Shown: piece after piece, positions 1-9,570 of the stretch | How positions within the stretch are numbered: position 1 is the stretch's first letter | How the letters are laid out: every line of letters starts with the position of its first letter | Origin: Evansella clarkii | GTDB taxonomy: Bacteria; Bacillota; Bacilli; Bacillales; Salisediminibacteriaceae | Reading direction: 5' to 3' | NCBI RefSeq assembly: GCF_002019695.1 | Contig: NZ_KV917376.1 | Coordinates: 730,369-794,368, forward strand | DNA length: 64,000 nt | Position numbers and translations under genes: made by a program | The notes under the pieces: generated by a model | What the model was told of the DNA's origin: nothing | Database searches by the model: none | What the model saw: only the letters and a program-made list of their open reading frames with translations

Positions 1-811
1 CAACTTCTTTTTTTTCACGAATAGCCGTTTGCAGAGCTTTCTCTGCCTGCTCAAAACTGTCTGCCAGAGCATCGCTGTCAGCTCGCCGGCCAATTCCGGC
101 CGCTATGTTTGTTTCCCACGAGCTCTTTACAAATACTTTCAGCTGGTTTATCTTCTGATTTAAAATACTGGCATTATGCTGTTCATCAACACTATGTATC
201 AGGAGGATTCGGTCTTCTCCCCAGGGGATTAAAATGTCTTTCGGGAAGGAATTATTCCATACAGAGGTTAGCTGCCATAGGCCCGTGTACATGAGCCCTG
301 TTTTATTCAGTACTTGAGTTAAGATCACTTGCCTTGGGTCTGCCAAAGAAATATCCAGTACTTTGGCACGTTCTGAAAGCTCCGGCCGTTTGTTTTTCGG
401 CTGCAGCCAGTCAAAAACAAAAGCCTCTGTCATTCGCGAACGGAGCTGTGTCTGTTCAGTGTAGTAACTCTCCTGGATTAACAGCTCCGTCATTTTTTTA
501 AGCAATTCACCATACGGCTCGGTCTGTGCAGGCTCCCCTGTTATCCCAATAACGCCAACCACTTTATTTAAAAAGAAGACCGGTAAGTTTAAGCCGACCT
601 TTACTCCTCTTAATCGTTTTTCATCTTCTTTGTTGATAAAAATTTTCTGTTTTTCCTCGATACAGATGAGCGCTCCTTCATGGAAGCTGCCAGTTCGCTT
701 TTCATCCGTACTGGCAATAATGATTCCATCCAGGTTAACCACAATGATCTCTTCATCTATGAGCTTCTTAACTTCTAAAATTATTTTTTTCGACAGCGAA
801 TCAGATAGCAT
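1..811 (-). CDS. CdaR-like sugar-diacid regulator, 3' part outside window
   Basis: The reading frame opens with ATG at 811, preceded by AAGGAGCTTGCCCC, and runs open to the left edge (about 270 codons), so the C-terminus is missing. The N-terminal ~135 residues (MLSDSLSKKIILEVKKLIDE, then a GIIIAST segment and LPVFFLNKVVGVIGITGEP) match the putative sugar diacid recognition domain of CdaR-type regulators. Known members carry a C-terminal helix-turn-helix that controls carbohydrate diacid or glycerate use; that part is not visible here. The assignment rests on the N-terminal domain only. No target genes lie nearby in the window. Confidence 0.8.
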   Translation of the reverse strand, partial: MLSDSLSKKIILEVKKLIDEEIIVVNLDGIIIASTDEKRTGSFHEGALICIEEKQKIFINKEDEKRLRGVKVGLNLPVFFLNKVVGVIGITGEPAQTEPYGELLKKMTELLIQESYYTEQTQLRSRMTEAFVFDWLQPKNKRPELSERAKVLDISLADPRQVILTQVLNKTGLMYTGLWQLTSVWNNSFPKDILIPWGEDRILLIHSVDEQHNASILNQKINQLKVFVKSSWETNIAAGIGRRADSDALADSFEQAEKALQTAIREKKEV

Positions 812-912
812 GGGGCAAGCTCCTTTTTTAAAAAAATAGACGATGCATTATAATCACCAATTCTCTTTTTCCGCAGAAAAATCCTTTAAATATATATCTG
901 GGAGACCATTAC

Positions 913-949
913 GTGAAAAAAGCACACTCCTTTTTTTCAGAGTGTGCTT
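913..949 (-). terminator. Terminator of small lipoprotein gene
   Basis: The arms AGCACACTC (921-929) and GAGTGTGCT (940-948) form a 9-bp stem. On the minus strand the stem is followed by a TTTTTTC run. It lies just after the stop codon of the small lipoprotein gene. The same stem sequence follows the paralogous gene at 10805. Confidence 0.8.
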
Positions 950-967
950 CTGGTTATTTCTAATGTT

Positions 968-1132
968 TTAACCGTTCGTATCATTGTCGTTCAGGCCATC
1001 CAGACTGTTATTATCCTCCTCATTGATTTCGATATTCACGTCTCTGTGGTCTTCTTCCACGTCCGTTTCCGTGCCGCAGGCTGCCACGACTAACAGACCC
1101 GATATAGACAATGCAGTAAGTAACTTTTTCAT
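968..1132 (-). CDS. Small acidic lipoprotein (54 aa)
   Basis: An open frame extends upstream to 1309, but the convincing start is the ATG at 1132: it has an AGGAGG-type site a few bases upstream and begins MKKLLTALSISGLLVVAACG, a signal peptide with a lipobox ending in Cys. The mature part is about 35 residues, almost all Asp, Glu and Asn. It is probably anchored on the outer face of the membrane; function unknown. It is paralogous to the gene at 10805 and shares its signal peptide with the larger lipoproteins at 11679, 24925 and 29637. The upstream extension is repeat sequence, not coding. Confidence 0.75.
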   Translation of the reverse strand: MKKLLTALSISGLLVVAACGTETDVEEDHRDVNIEINEEDNNSLDGLNDNDTNG

Positions 1133-1250
1133 CGCAAAACCTCCTAAGTGAATGAATAAAAATATTAGATAATTAGTTCCTCTGTTAGTACTTATAACTT
1201 TTTTCCATACATTTGAAACATCGGTTTTGATGAAGGGCAGTGGATCCAGC

Positions 1251-1298
1251 GTGAAACAATCGCTGTGAAACAAGATTTTTCGGGTGGTGACAGGCACC
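1251..1298 (+). repeat. 48-bp GTGAAACAA hairpin repeat, copy 1 of 8
   Basis: Two direct GTGAAACAA words 15 bp apart are followed by the stem TTCGGGTGGTG / CACCACCCGAA around an ACAGG loop; the right arm extends past the 48-bp core. Copy 1 lies upstream of the small lipoprotein gene (minus strand) and the histidine kinase gene (plus strand). A second CACCCGAA word follows directly. Confidence 0.85.
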
Positions 1299-1389
1299 AC
1301 CCGAACCACCCGAATAGTCCTAAAGTATTATAGGAAATATCACTTAGGGGTAATTGAATTTTGCAGGAGGAAGCAGGAGAATAATACTT

Positions 1390-1470
1390 AACTTTACTTT
1401 TCGGTAAAGTTCGAAATCCCGGTATTGGTTAGTGGGCAGCCATTTGACCAGTCCGGGATTTTGTTTTTTT
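1390..1470 (+). terminator. Double hairpin with T-run before kinase gene
   Basis: AACTTTAC/GTAAAGTT (1390-1411) is followed by AAATCCCGG (1414-1422) pairing with CCGGGATTT (1453-1461), then TTGTTTTTTT. It looks like a rho-independent terminator for plus-strand transcription, although no gene ends just before it, so a short leader or untranslated RNA may stop here. The T-run overlaps the proposed -35 box of the next promoter. Confidence 0.5.
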
Positions 1471-1489
1471 CAGGAGAGCTTAGTATAAT
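1461..1489 (+). promoter_or_regulatory. Sigma-A-type promoter for kinase/regulator operon
   Basis: TTGTTT (1461-1466) and TATAAT (1484-1489) are separated by 17 bp, about 37 bp before the histidine kinase start codon. This is a motif match only. Confidence 0.55.
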
Positions 1490-1525
1490 TTAAGTGCAGA
1501 AAATTCAGATAACAGAGGTGCCATT

Positions 1526-3343
1526 ATGAATACTATCAGGAGAGAACAAAAAGCGGGAATATATATGGGATTCCTTTCTGCTGCGGGCTGGATACTCGTG
1601 CTAATATGCATGTTTTTTCTGACTCCGCCTGAACATTACCTGCTGTATTTTATGCTCGTGATCTTTCTTGGCTTTACGGAGTATTTTCCCCTTCCCGTAT
1701 GGAAAGGAAGCAGCTCTTTAAGCTTCCCGATTATTTTTTCACTGGATCTGGTTTTTGGTTTCCCGGCCATTATCTTCAGCTATGCTCTGGTAGTTATGAC
1801 TGTGAATCTCCTTCACAGGCGGCCTTTAAGAATTATATTGTTTAATCCGGCACAGCTTGTAATCAGTTACGCTGCGGCAAAAGGAGCTGCGGTATTATTT
1901 TTCAGCGGAGGTTTTTTTGCGGATCATTTGGTTCCAATGAGTGAACTGGCAGTGTTAATCGTTTTATTTTATCTGATTAACAATTTTCTCGTGGATATCG
2001 TGTTATGGATCAGGCCCCAGCCGTACCGCTTTTCGGTCTGGATGCAGAAGTGGGCTTCAGAAGTCTTCAGCGCTTTTATTTCCTTTTTCTATATTTCCCT
2101 TATGTTCTTTTTAGGCAGCCAGGAAAACCGGGGCAACCTTGATGTCTTTGCCGCATTTTTCTTTTTTTCTCCCCTTGTCGGCCTGTCCCTTCTTTCCTCA
2201 ACCATTGCACGTCTGAAAATAGAAAAAAACCGCCTCAACGCTATGTTTTCTTTCACAAAGGATTTAAACCAGACGGTACATACGGCAGAATGGAAAGACG
2301 GCCTGACCAATCATATTCAGGAGTTGTTTCACGCGCAGGCAGTCTTCTTAATCAGAAAAGAAGGAAACTGGAAATTCGATTTTAAAGACGGAATGACTGC
2401 AGATACAGATAAACCTCTGGAATCAGCTCACGTCGGGGAAATCAAAGACGTACTTGTAATAGAGAACAGAAAGAAGATGTCCGGCCCCCTTGATTATTAT
2501 TTTCATAAAGGAATAAGGTCCGTAGTATATTCTCCCCTAACCCTTGAAGACGACTGCATCGGCGTGTTAGCGGTTGGGCGGACCAGAACATACAGTTTTG
2601 AGCCCCAGGATATCCGCTCTATTGCTACTCTGGCAAATCAGCTTGCAGTAGCGTTGAAAACCAAATCTTTAATTACTGAACAAAAGGAGAAAAGAGTGCT
2701 TGAAGAAAGGAACAGAATTGCCCGGGAGATTCATGATGGAGTAGCTCAGACACTGGCAGGGGCGGTGATGAATCTGGAAACGGCAAAGAAGAAGTTTTCA
2801 GAGAAGCCGGATGAAGCCTTGCTGCTTATGGACAGGAGCCTTCACGGCCTTCGAGGGGGATTGAAGCAGGTGAGGGAATCCATTTATGCATTGAGGCCAA
2901 AGCCAACTGAAAGAGTGACACTCCAGGAAGCGATCCAAAAACGCGTGGAAATTATAAGAAACCAGCAGACCTTCAGCCTCGATTTTGAAGTTCGCGGCAA
3001 TCCCTTCCCGATGCCTCTGTATGTTGAGAAAGTAATGTTTGATACTTTTCAGGAGAGCATTCAGAATACTATTAAGCACGGACAGGCAACCAAAGCGGAA
3101 GTTCTGCTCAGCTATCAAAGCGAACATGTTTTATTAAAGATTAAAGATAATGGACAAGGCTTTTCTCTGTACGATGCTATTTTAAAATCAAAAAATGAAC
3201 CCCATTTCGGTCTTTTAAGCATGAATGAAGAAGCGGAGGAAATTGAAGGTTCATTGCAAATAGACAGCAAACCTGGTGAAGGGACTGAGATATCATTAAC
3301 GGTACCGATTGAAAAAATGAGAGGAGACGAGGAGAATGATTAA
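1526..3343 (+). CDS. Membrane sensor histidine kinase, HisKA_3 type
   Basis: 605 residues. Residues ~12-215 are a block of hydrophobic segments, so sensing may occur in or near the membrane. Residues ~225-380 resemble a GAF domain. The dimerisation and phosphoacceptor region reads [18 protein letters not shown] with His403. The C-terminus has the ATPase N-box ([12 protein letters not shown]) and glycine boxes ([14 protein letters not shown]). This layout is that of NarX/DesK/LiaS-type kinases, which phosphorylate LuxR-type regulators. The last 8 nt overlap the response regulator gene, implying one transcript and coupled translation. The signal is unknown; the downstream proteases are possible targets (inference). 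Confidence 0.9.
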   Translation: MNTIRREQKAGIYMGFLSAAGWILVLICMFFLTPPEHYLLYFMLVIFLGFTEYFPLPVWKGSSSLSFPIIFSLDLVFGFPAIIFSYALVVMTVNLLHRRPLRIILFNPAQLVISYAAAKGAAVLFFSGGFFADHLVPMSELAVLIVLFYLINNFLVDIVLWIRPQPYRFSVWMQKWASEVFSAFISFFYISLMFFLGSQENRGNLDVFAAFFFFSPLVGLSLLSSTIARLKIEKNRLNAMFSFTKDLNQTVHTAEWKDGLTNHIQELFHAQAVFLIRKEGNWKFDFKDGMTADTDKPLESAHVGEIKDVLVIENRKKMSGPLDYYFHKGIRSVVYSPLTLEDDCIGVLAVGRTRTYSFEPQDIRSIATLANQLAVALKTKSLITEQKEKRVLEERNRIAREIHDGVAQTLAGAVMNLETAKKKFSEKPDEALLLMDRSLHGLRGGLKQVRESIYALRPKPTERVTLQEAIQKRVEIIRNQQTFSLDFEVRGNPFPMPLYVEKVMFDTFQESIQNTIKHGQATKAEVLLSYQSEHVLLKIKDNGQGFSLYDAILKSKNEPHFGLLSMNEEAEEIEGSLQIDSKPGEGTEISLTVPIEKMRGDEEND

Positions 3344-3974
3344 GATCATGCTTGTTGATGATCATGGTGTGTTAAGGGACGGGCTGAAAAATATCCTGCA
3401 TCTGGAAGAGGATCTGAAAGTTATCGAGGAAGCTGTTTCCGGAGAAGAAGCATTGAGAAAAATGGATAAAGCAAAGCCTGATATCGTAGTGCTTGATATT
3501 AATCTCCCTGATAAAAACGGAGTGGAAATCACGAAAGAAATGAAACAGAAATACAAAGATGTGAAAATATTAATTCTTACGATGCACAGCCATAAAGAGT
3601 ATTTCATGTCTGCTATACGTGAAGGGGCGGACGGCTATTTACTGAAAGATGCCCCTTCTGAACAGGTTGTAGAGGCAGTACGCACTGTGATGCGGGGAGA
3701 GTCTGTTATTCATCCCGTTATGACAAAAAAACTCCTGAGTTTTCATCATCAGGAAGAAAAGCAGGAAAAAGAATCAGAACTCACAGAGAGGGAAAAAGAA
3801 GTGCTCGTTTGCCTCGTGGAAGGGCTGAGTAACAGAGAAATCGGGGAGAAATTGTTTATCAGTGAAAAAACTGTCAAGATTCATGTAAGCAAAATCTTCA
3901 GAAAGCTGAATGTTAAGAGCCGTTCCCAGGCGGTTATTCATGCGGTTCAGCAAAATTTAGTCCCTCTTCCATAA
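3336..3974 (+). CDS. LuxR/NarL-family response regulator
   Basis: 212 residues. The N-terminal receiver domain has the acidic pair in LVDDHG and the phosphoacceptor Asp54 in [12 protein letters not shown]. The C-terminal LuxR-type helix-turn-helix runs from [20 protein letters not shown] to [10 protein letters not shown]. It is the cognate partner of the overlapping kinase gene. The next plus-strand genes are two exported proteases whose promoters share a motif; this regulator is a reasonable candidate to bind it, but that is inference. It could equally control genes outside the window. Confidence 0.93.
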   Translation: MIKIMLVDDHGVLRDGLKNILHLEEDLKVIEEAVSGEEALRKMDKAKPDIVVLDINLPDKNGVEITKEMKQKYKDVKILILTMHSHKEYFMSAIREGADGYLLKDAPSEQVVEAVRTVMRGESVIHPVMTKKLLSFHHQEEKQEKESELTEREKEVLVCLVEGLSNREIGEKLFISEKTVKIHVSKIFRKLNVKSRSQAVIHAVQQNLVPLP

Positions 3975-4023
3975 GTAAAACCGAAGGCTGATAAATCCCC
4001 AAAATATAGCCCGCCAGCCGGCG

Positions 4024-4041
4024 CTAATACTTTAGTATTAG
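4024..4041. promoter_or_regulatory. 8-bp dyad upstream of protease 1
   Basis: The arms CTAATACT and AGTATTAG are separated by TT. The dyad lies between the response regulator stop codon and protease 1. It could be an operator or a short terminator stem; no T-run follows, which favours an operator. Confidence 0.4.
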
Positions 4042-4067
4042 TTGAAAATAAAACTTCCGCTTACTTG

Positions 4068-4096
4068 TTTACTCCTTCTGCAGAATAGATTACTCC
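4068..4096 (+). promoter_or_regulatory. Direct repeat TTACTCC, candidate activator site
   Basis: TTACTCC occurs at 4069-4075 and 4090-4096, exactly 21 bp apart. The first copy is part of a 19-bp block (TTTACTCCTTCTGCAGAAT) that recurs with three differences before protease 2. In both promoters TTACTCC starts exactly 87 nt before the ATG. Confidence 0.5.
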
Positions 4097-4155
4097 GTAA
4101 GAAATTGTGATAATTTGAGTAATATTTCAAAAAATTCTGTACAGGAGGAATAATA

Positions 4156-6615
4156 ATGCGGAATTACGTAAAGTTAACTCTGGCTTTTTTACTTGTATTT
4201 TCTGTTTTTCTGCCATACGGAACAGGCGTCCAGGGCAGCAATACATCAGAAATCACAGACGCGGTCGACAGCAAATTAAGAGACGCGCTATCAACGGTGA
4301 CCGGTCCGCTGGAAGTAATAGTTACTTTTGAGGGGGACGGTGCTCCATCCAAGGAAGATGTAAGCTTATTGAGCAATTTGGGAATTGAAGAAGGGATAAC
4401 CTTTGAGAATCTCCCAATTGCTGGTGTGGTCGCAACGAAAGAACAGATTCTTTCTCTGGAAGAATCGGGACAGATACGTTCTTTATTTTTAAATGAAAGA
4501 CTCGAATATGAAAATGCTTCTTCCACTGCACTGACAGGAGTGGATAAAGTCCGGACAGACGACAGTTTAAGAAAAGCGAACGGCGGACTGCCTGTTTCTG
4601 GTAAGGGCGTTGGAGTAGTGATTAATGACAGCGGGGTTGACGGCACCCATAATGATCACAAATTCAGGGAAAACCTCATCCAGAATGTTATGGGGGCAAC
4701 AAACCTGAATGCAATCAGCGGTCTTCTTCCAGTTACTTATGTAGAGAATGTCCCTAACACGGACTCTGATTCGGGCCATGGAACACATGTGGCTGGAACC
4801 GTTGGCGGGACAGGCGCACGGTCATCCGGAAAATATGAAGGTGTCGCTCCAGGTGCAAATCTTGTAGGTTATGGCTCAGGAGCAGGTATAGCAATACTGG
4901 ATACGATTGGGGCCTTTGACTACGCTCTTACGCACCAGCACCGTTATGACATTCGGGTAATCACGAATTCATGGGGCTCCACTGCCGATGCAGGAACCGA
5001 TTTTAACCCGGATGATCCTATCAATGTAGCAACAAAAAAGCTGTATGACCGTGGAATAGTAACAGTTTTTTCAGCAGGAAACTCTGGGCCTGGAGAAGCA
5101 ACGATTTCAGGAAATTATAAAAAGGCCCCATGGGTCATAACAGTTGCGGCAGGAACAAAAGACGGCAAGCTTGCTAACTTTTCTTCCCGCGGCCTGGATG
5201 GTAACGGCGGTACAGTTGTCGTGGATGGTGAAGAATGGACCTGGACAGACCGCCCGACGGTTACAGCGCCGGGAGTCGATATTATATCTACCCGGGTGGT
5301 TTCTCCTCTGTCCGTGTTATCCGCTGACAAAGATATCGAGATGATTGAACCCGCTTACCTGCCTTATTATACAACGATGAGCGGTACTTCTATGGCAGCT
5401 CCCCATGTAGCTGGTATAGTCGCTTTAATGCTTGAAGCAGATCCAACCCTTTCACCAGTTGAAGTAAAAGAAATACTTGAAATGACGGCAACAAATATGC
5501 CTGGATACGAGACCTGGGAAACCGGAGCGGGATATGTGAACGCACATGCAGCTGTGGATCATATCTTAAATGGAACTGAGTACGGCAGTACCTTAAAAAT
5601 GAATTATGAATTTAATGCAAGCACTGAAATGGAAGTGAATCAGGAAGAGGTAATAATTGATTATAATCCTCTGTCCCTCAATGGTAATAGTAAAAGCTTT
5701 ACAGTGGAGGAAGGCTTGTCTGAACTGACTGCAAAAGTTGACGCTTATGGCCTTTTAGGGCTGACTGGCAACACTATCAATTTAATTCTGGAAGACCCTG
5801 AAGGTAACGAATACCGAAGCGGAATTTCCGCATTGTTTACTCTCTTTACTGACAGAACAGTACAGGTGATTTCGCCAACGCCTGGAACCTGGCATATGAA
5901 GCTGGAAGGCCTGGAGGGAATAGCCCTCCCTGAAAAAATAGAGGGACAGCTGACATTTAAGCGTTCCGGGAGCTTTACCGGGCTGGACGATATAGCAGGA
6001 CACGAAGCGGAAGAGGCTATTAAAGTTGCTGTTCAGAATAAACTGGCAGACAGCTACAATGATAATAATTTCAGGCCTGACCACAGACTCACAAGGAATG
6101 ACCTTGCCAGGTATTTAGCGGTAGGGAACGGCATTCGCCAATCAGCTCAAGGCAGCTGGAAGGATGTTAAAGGAGCCGACACGCCGTTTATCCAGGCGGT
6201 AACTGCTCAGGGAGCCGCTCTGAAAGACGGAAATCAGGTATTTAACGGAGTTATGCTGGAAAGGGAAAATGGTAAGTTTGCTCCGAACCAAAACGTTACA
6301 AGGGAAGAGCTTGCATACAGTCTGGTGCAGTCTCTCGGGCTTCAGGAAGAAGCGGAAAAACACTCGGGAGATGTAACCGTTCAATATGAAAACGACAGAG
6401 TTAAATTAAAAGATTCAGACAGTATATCCGACCAATACAAAGGATACGTGCAGCTTGCTCTTGACCTGAATATACTAAATGCGCAGTTTTCTGTTTCTCA
6501 GGGCCGCTTTGACTTAAAACCGACAGTTGAAGCTGTTTTCGAACCGGAAGAGACAATGACAAGAGCAGATTTCGCTGTGGGAATAACTCGTTTTTACGCC
6601 TCTTACTTACAATAA
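4156..6615 (+). CDS. Exported subtilase with SLH anchor (protease 1)
   Basis: 819 residues with GGAGG before the ATG. An N-terminal signal peptide is followed by an inhibitor-like propeptide (LEVIVTFEGD..GVVATKEQ). The S8 catalytic triad is Asp158 (VVINDSGVDGTHND), His208 ([10 protein letters not shown]) and Ser412 (MSGTSMAAPHVAG), with oxyanion Asn309 (SAGNSGPG). A beta-rich region follows. From ~residue 615 there are SLH-like segments (GLDDIAGHEAEEAI, FRPDHRLTRNDLARYL, FEPEETMTRADFAVG). SLH domains bind cell-wall pyruvylated polymers, so the enzyme is probably held at the cell surface. It is a tandem paralogue of the next gene. Confidence 0.92.
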   Translation: MRNYVKLTLAFLLVFSVFLPYGTGVQGSNTSEITDAVDSKLRDALSTVTGPLEVIVTFEGDGAPSKEDVSLLSNLGIEEGITFENLPIAGVVATKEQILSLEESGQIRSLFLNERLEYENASSTALTGVDKVRTDDSLRKANGGLPVSGKGVGVVINDSGVDGTHNDHKFRENLIQNVMGATNLNAISGLLPVTYVENVPNTDSDSGHGTHVAGTVGGTGARSSGKYEGVAPGANLVGYGSGAGIAILDTIGAFDYALTHQHRYDIRVITNSWGSTADAGTDFNPDDPINVATKKLYDRGIVTVFSAGNSGPGEATISGNYKKAPWVITVAAGTKDGKLANFSSRGLDGNGGTVVVDGEEWTWTDRPTVTAPGVDIISTRVVSPLSVLSADKDIEMIEPAYLPYYTTMSGTSMAAPHVAGIVALMLEADPTLSPVEVKEILEMTATNMPGYETWETGAGYVNAHAAVDHILNGTEYGSTLKMNYEFNASTEMEVNQEEVIIDYNPLSLNGNSKSFTVEEGLSELTAKVDAYGLLGLTGNTINLILEDPEGNEYRSGISALFTLFTDRTVQVISPTPGTWHMKLEGLEGIALPEKIEGQLTFKRSGSFTGLDDIAGHEAEEAIKVAVQNKLADSYNDNNFRPDHRLTRNDLARYLAVGNGIRQSAQGSWKDVKGADTPFIQAVTAQGAALKDGNQVFNGVMLERENGKFAPNQNVTREELAYSLVQSLGLQEEAEKHSGDVTVQYENDRVKLKDSDSISDQYKGYVQLALDLNILNAQFSVSQGRFDLKPTVEAVFEPEETMTRADFAVGITRFYASYLQ

Positions 6616-6621
6616 CAATGG

Positions 6622-6652
6622 AAAGGTCTGCCTCATGGCAGGCCTTTTTTTC
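6622..6652 (+). terminator. Terminator of protease 1
   Basis: AAGGTCTGCC pairs with GGCAGGCCTT around a TCAT loop, followed by seven T. It sits just after the stop codon, so the two protease genes are probably transcribed separately. Confidence 0.85.
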
Positions 6653-6708
6653 AGTTCGCTTCAGAACCCGCCAGATAAATTAAAACGTCACTCAGTAGGA
6701 GTTCTATT

Positions 6709-6744
6709 CATCCCCCGCTGATTGCTAGTTAAACTAATCGGGAT
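6709..6744 (+). repeat. 36-bp hairpin repeat, copy 1 of 2
   Basis: CATCCCCCGCTGATTGCTAG then TT..AATCGGGAT; the outer ATCCC and inner GATT pair with AATC and GGGAT. A nearly identical 36-bp sequence lies at 27726-27761. No gene overlaps it. The rest of the 6653-6987 gap holds only the protease 2 promoter region. Confidence 0.65.
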
Positions 6745-6899
6745 GTTAGTGTCCGTTATCTCCCGCCTAATAAACATCTTCGCTTCCGCTCATGTTTTGG
6801 ATTGGAGTTTTACGGACGGTTGCCTCGGGATAAAAAACTATTTTTAAAAAGCATCATACATCTTTCGTATAATCCGCGGCTACTACTTATGCCCTCTAA

Positions 6900-6918
6900 A
6901 TTACTCCCTTTGCAGAAT
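6900..6918 (+). promoter_or_regulatory. Conserved promoter block of protease 2
   Basis: ATTACTCCCTTTGCAGAAT matches 16 of 19 bases of the block before protease 1 at the same distance from the start codon (TTACTCC 87 nt before the ATG). Only one TTACTCC copy is present here. A possible -35 TTGACA lies at 6937-6942 and TAATAA at 6961-6966. Confidence 0.45.
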
Positions 6919-6987
6919 TGTTGGAATTGACTGAAATTGACACAATGTCTATATAAGCTTTAATAAATTTATAAAGGAGATGTCTGA

Positions 6988-9453
6988 ATGAATCGATTGT
7001 TATCGCTGTTTTTAATTTTAGTGCTGGTAATGCCTGTGTTCTCTTTTTCCGTCCCAGGTTCCCAGGCCCAGGCAAGCACTTTGAGCAAAGTCCTTGACCC
7101 AAACTTGAAAGAGGTACTGCCGGCTTTAACAGGAACTGCCGAAGTTATAGTAACCTTTAAGGGCGATGCTGCCCCTTCAGATGATCAGCTGGGTATTCTT
7201 GATACTCTCGGAATTGACAGCGGGGTTGTCATGAACAACCTGCCAATAGCAGGAGTGCTGGCTACAAAAACGCAAATCGAAAAGCTCAGTGAAAGTGACG
7301 AAGTACTGTCCATTTATTTAAACGAAGAGCTTGAATATTTTAACGGGGATTCCAACAGTCTCACAGGAGTGGAGAAAGTCCGCACAGACGATGATATGAG
7401 AAGAGCAAACGGCGGAATGCCTGTATCTGGTAAAGGCATTGGAGTAGTTGTAAACGACAGTGGCGTGGATGGTACACATAACGACCATAAATTTGGCGAA
7501 AACCTGGTCCAGAATGTACTTGGCTCAACAAACCTTAATGCGGTTTCTTCTCTTCTGCCAATCACCTATAAAGAAAATGTAATCAACACAGACACTAATT
7601 CAGGACATGGTACTCATGTAGCGGGAACGGTAGGCGGCACAGGTGCCCAGTCCGGCGGAAAATACGAAGGTGTCGCGCCTGGAGCTGATTTAATTGGCTA
7701 TGGTTCCGGCGGAGTTCTTCTTGTCCTTGACGGGATCGGCGGCTTTGATTATGCCATTACTAACCAGTCTAAATATGATATTAGGGTTATTACAAATTCA
7801 TGGGGTTCTTCCGGTGACTTTGACCCGCATCATCCTATAAATATAGCCAGCAAAAAAGCATATGACAGAGGAATTACTGTTCTGTTCGCGGCAGGTAATT
7901 CAGGTCCTGGTGAAAATACACATAATCCATATGCAAAAGCTCCCTGGGTTATATCAGTCGGCGCTGGTGTGAAAGATGGTTCTTTAGCTGACTTCTCATC
8001 CAGAGGAACAAAGGATAAAGGAGGAACCTTTGATTTTGAAGGGAAAGAATGGACTTGGGAAGACCGTCCAACAGTAACAGCTCCTGGAGTGGATATCATT
8101 TCAACGAGGGTAATAGCACCCCTTTCTGCGTTGTCTGCTGAGAAAGATATTGAAATGATAGAGCCGGCTTATCTTCCCTATTATGCAACAATGAGCGGAA
8201 CATCCATGGCAACTCCTCATGTAGCAGGAATCGTCGCTCTTATGCTGGAAGCGAATCCGCTCCTTTCGCCAGATGAAGTTAAATCTATTCTCGAAAAAAC
8301 GGCTACTAATATGCCTGGGCATGAACCATGGGAAGTGGGAGCAGGATATGTTAATGCCTATGCCGCAGTTGAAGCTGCTTTTAACGGCACCGAATATGGC
8401 CAGACTTTAACGATGGATAAAGATTTTAACGCTGATGCATCAGCAACAACAGAAACTCAGGACTTTTCAGTTGATTTCAATCCACTAACTTTCATTTCTG
8501 AGAATGCGTATGAGTTTCAAGTGGAGGACGATACTGCCCATTTGACTGCGAGAATAGATGCGAAAGGACTGCTGGAGGAAACAGGGAATCCTGTTAACCT
8601 CGTCCTTATATCTCCTGATGGAGAAGAATACAGCTCCGGTGTCAGTCTATTGTTTCCGCTTGATTTTACAAGAACAGTTTCAGTAAGCTCTCCCCTCTCC
8701 GGAACTTGGAAAGCTGAAATCCGCGGCCTGCGCGGAAATGAATTAAATCCTTTTGGTCTGGCTCTCCCTGATGAGGTTACTGGTACCCTGTCTTTTTCCT
8801 CAGTAAGTGAATTTACAGGGCTCGATGACATTGAAGGTCATCCTGCGGAAGGAGCTATTAAGCTTGGTGTTTCAAACAGACTTTTTGACGGTTTGGATAA
8901 TGGAGGGTTTTCACCTGATGCAGATCTGTCACGAAAAGATCTTGCTGAATACTTAGTTATGGGAGCAGGCATCCGCCAGGCAAAAGGACACCAATTTACC
9001 GATTTAGGTAATATTGAAACAGCATATATTGAAGCTGCAACAGCTCAAGGGTCTGCTTTAAAAGACACTGTTCAGCGTCAGCAGCCTGTAATTGCACCTT
9101 TAGAAAACGGAGAATTCGCACCTTCAGGGTCTGTAACAAGAGAGCAGCTCGCGTATTCGTTAGTGCAGAGCCTGGGGCTGGAGGAAAAAGCGCTTGAGCA
9201 TTCAGGGGATATAACAGTGCAATATAATGACAAAAGAATCACTCTCGATGACAGCGGTCAAGTTTCGGATAAATATAAAGGCTATGTACAGGTTGCTCTG
9301 GATTTGAATATACTAAATGCTGGTTTTACAGTGTCCCAGGGGCGTTTTGACTTAAGACCCACAGTTCATGCTGCTTTCTCCCCTGAAGAGACAGTATCCA
9401 GAGGCGAATTTGCGGTAGCAATGACAAGATTCTATAATGCTTATCTTAAATAA
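6988..9453 (+). CDS. Exported subtilase with SLH anchor (protease 2)
   Basis: 821 residues, co-linear with protease 1 over its whole length, so the pair arose by tandem duplication. It has a signal peptide and an inhibitor-like propeptide. The triad is Asp157 (VVVNDSGVDGTHND), His207 ([10 protein letters not shown]) and Ser406 (MSGTSMATPHVAG). The C-terminal SLH-like segments include GLDDIEGHPAEGAI and FSPEETVSRGEFAVA. AAAGGAG precedes the ATG. The copies differ most in the beta-rich middle domain and the extreme N-terminus, which suggests divergence in substrate or regulation rather than a very recent copy. Confidence 0.92.
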   Translation: MNRLLSLFLILVLVMPVFSFSVPGSQAQASTLSKVLDPNLKEVLPALTGTAEVIVTFKGDAAPSDDQLGILDTLGIDSGVVMNNLPIAGVLATKTQIEKLSESDEVLSIYLNEELEYFNGDSNSLTGVEKVRTDDDMRRANGGMPVSGKGIGVVVNDSGVDGTHNDHKFGENLVQNVLGSTNLNAVSSLLPITYKENVINTDTNSGHGTHVAGTVGGTGAQSGGKYEGVAPGADLIGYGSGGVLLVLDGIGGFDYAITNQSKYDIRVITNSWGSSGDFDPHHPINIASKKAYDRGITVLFAAGNSGPGENTHNPYAKAPWVISVGAGVKDGSLADFSSRGTKDKGGTFDFEGKEWTWEDRPTVTAPGVDIISTRVIAPLSALSAEKDIEMIEPAYLPYYATMSGTSMATPHVAGIVALMLEANPLLSPDEVKSILEKTATNMPGHEPWEVGAGYVNAYAAVEAAFNGTEYGQTLTMDKDFNADASATTETQDFSVDFNPLTFISENAYEFQVEDDTAHLTARIDAKGLLEETGNPVNLVLISPDGEEYSSGVSLLFPLDFTRTVSVSSPLSGTWKAEIRGLRGNELNPFGLALPDEVTGTLSFSSVSEFTGLDDIEGHPAEGAIKLGVSNRLFDGLDNGGFSPDADLSRKDLAEYLVMGAGIRQAKGHQFTDLGNIETAYIEAATAQGSALKDTVQRQQPVIAPLENGEFAPSGSVTREQLAYSLVQSLGLEEKALEHSGDITVQYNDKRITLDDSGQVSDKYKGYVQVALDLNILNAGFTVSQGRFDLRPTVHAAFSPEETVSRGEFAVAMTRFYNAYLK

Positions 9454-9478
9454 TCACACTGGATAATCATGTTCAGGG

Positions 9479-9512
9479 AGGGAAGCCGGCATTTTACCGG
9501 CTTCCTTTTTTG
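9479..9512 (+). terminator. Terminator of protease 2
   Basis: GGAAGCCGG (9481-9489) pairs with CCGGCTTCC (9497-9505), followed by TTTTTTG. Strong rho-independent terminator. Confidence 0.9.
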
Positions 9513-9522
9513 TTCTGTCAGC

Positions 9523-9570
9523 GTGAAACAATCGCTGTGAAACAAGATTTTTCGGGTGGTGACAGGCACC
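9523..9570 (+). repeat. 48-bp GTGAAACAA hairpin repeat, copy 2
   Basis: Identical to copy 1 over the 48-bp core. The right arm of the stem is cut short: CACCAC is followed by AACTG instead of CCGAA. It lies just downstream of the protease 2 terminator. Confidence 0.85.

Noticed and set aside
1133-1309. N-terminal extension of the small lipoprotein at 968
   Set aside because: It translates repeat copy 1 and would bury the lipoprotein signal peptide; the ATG at 1132 has the proper site.
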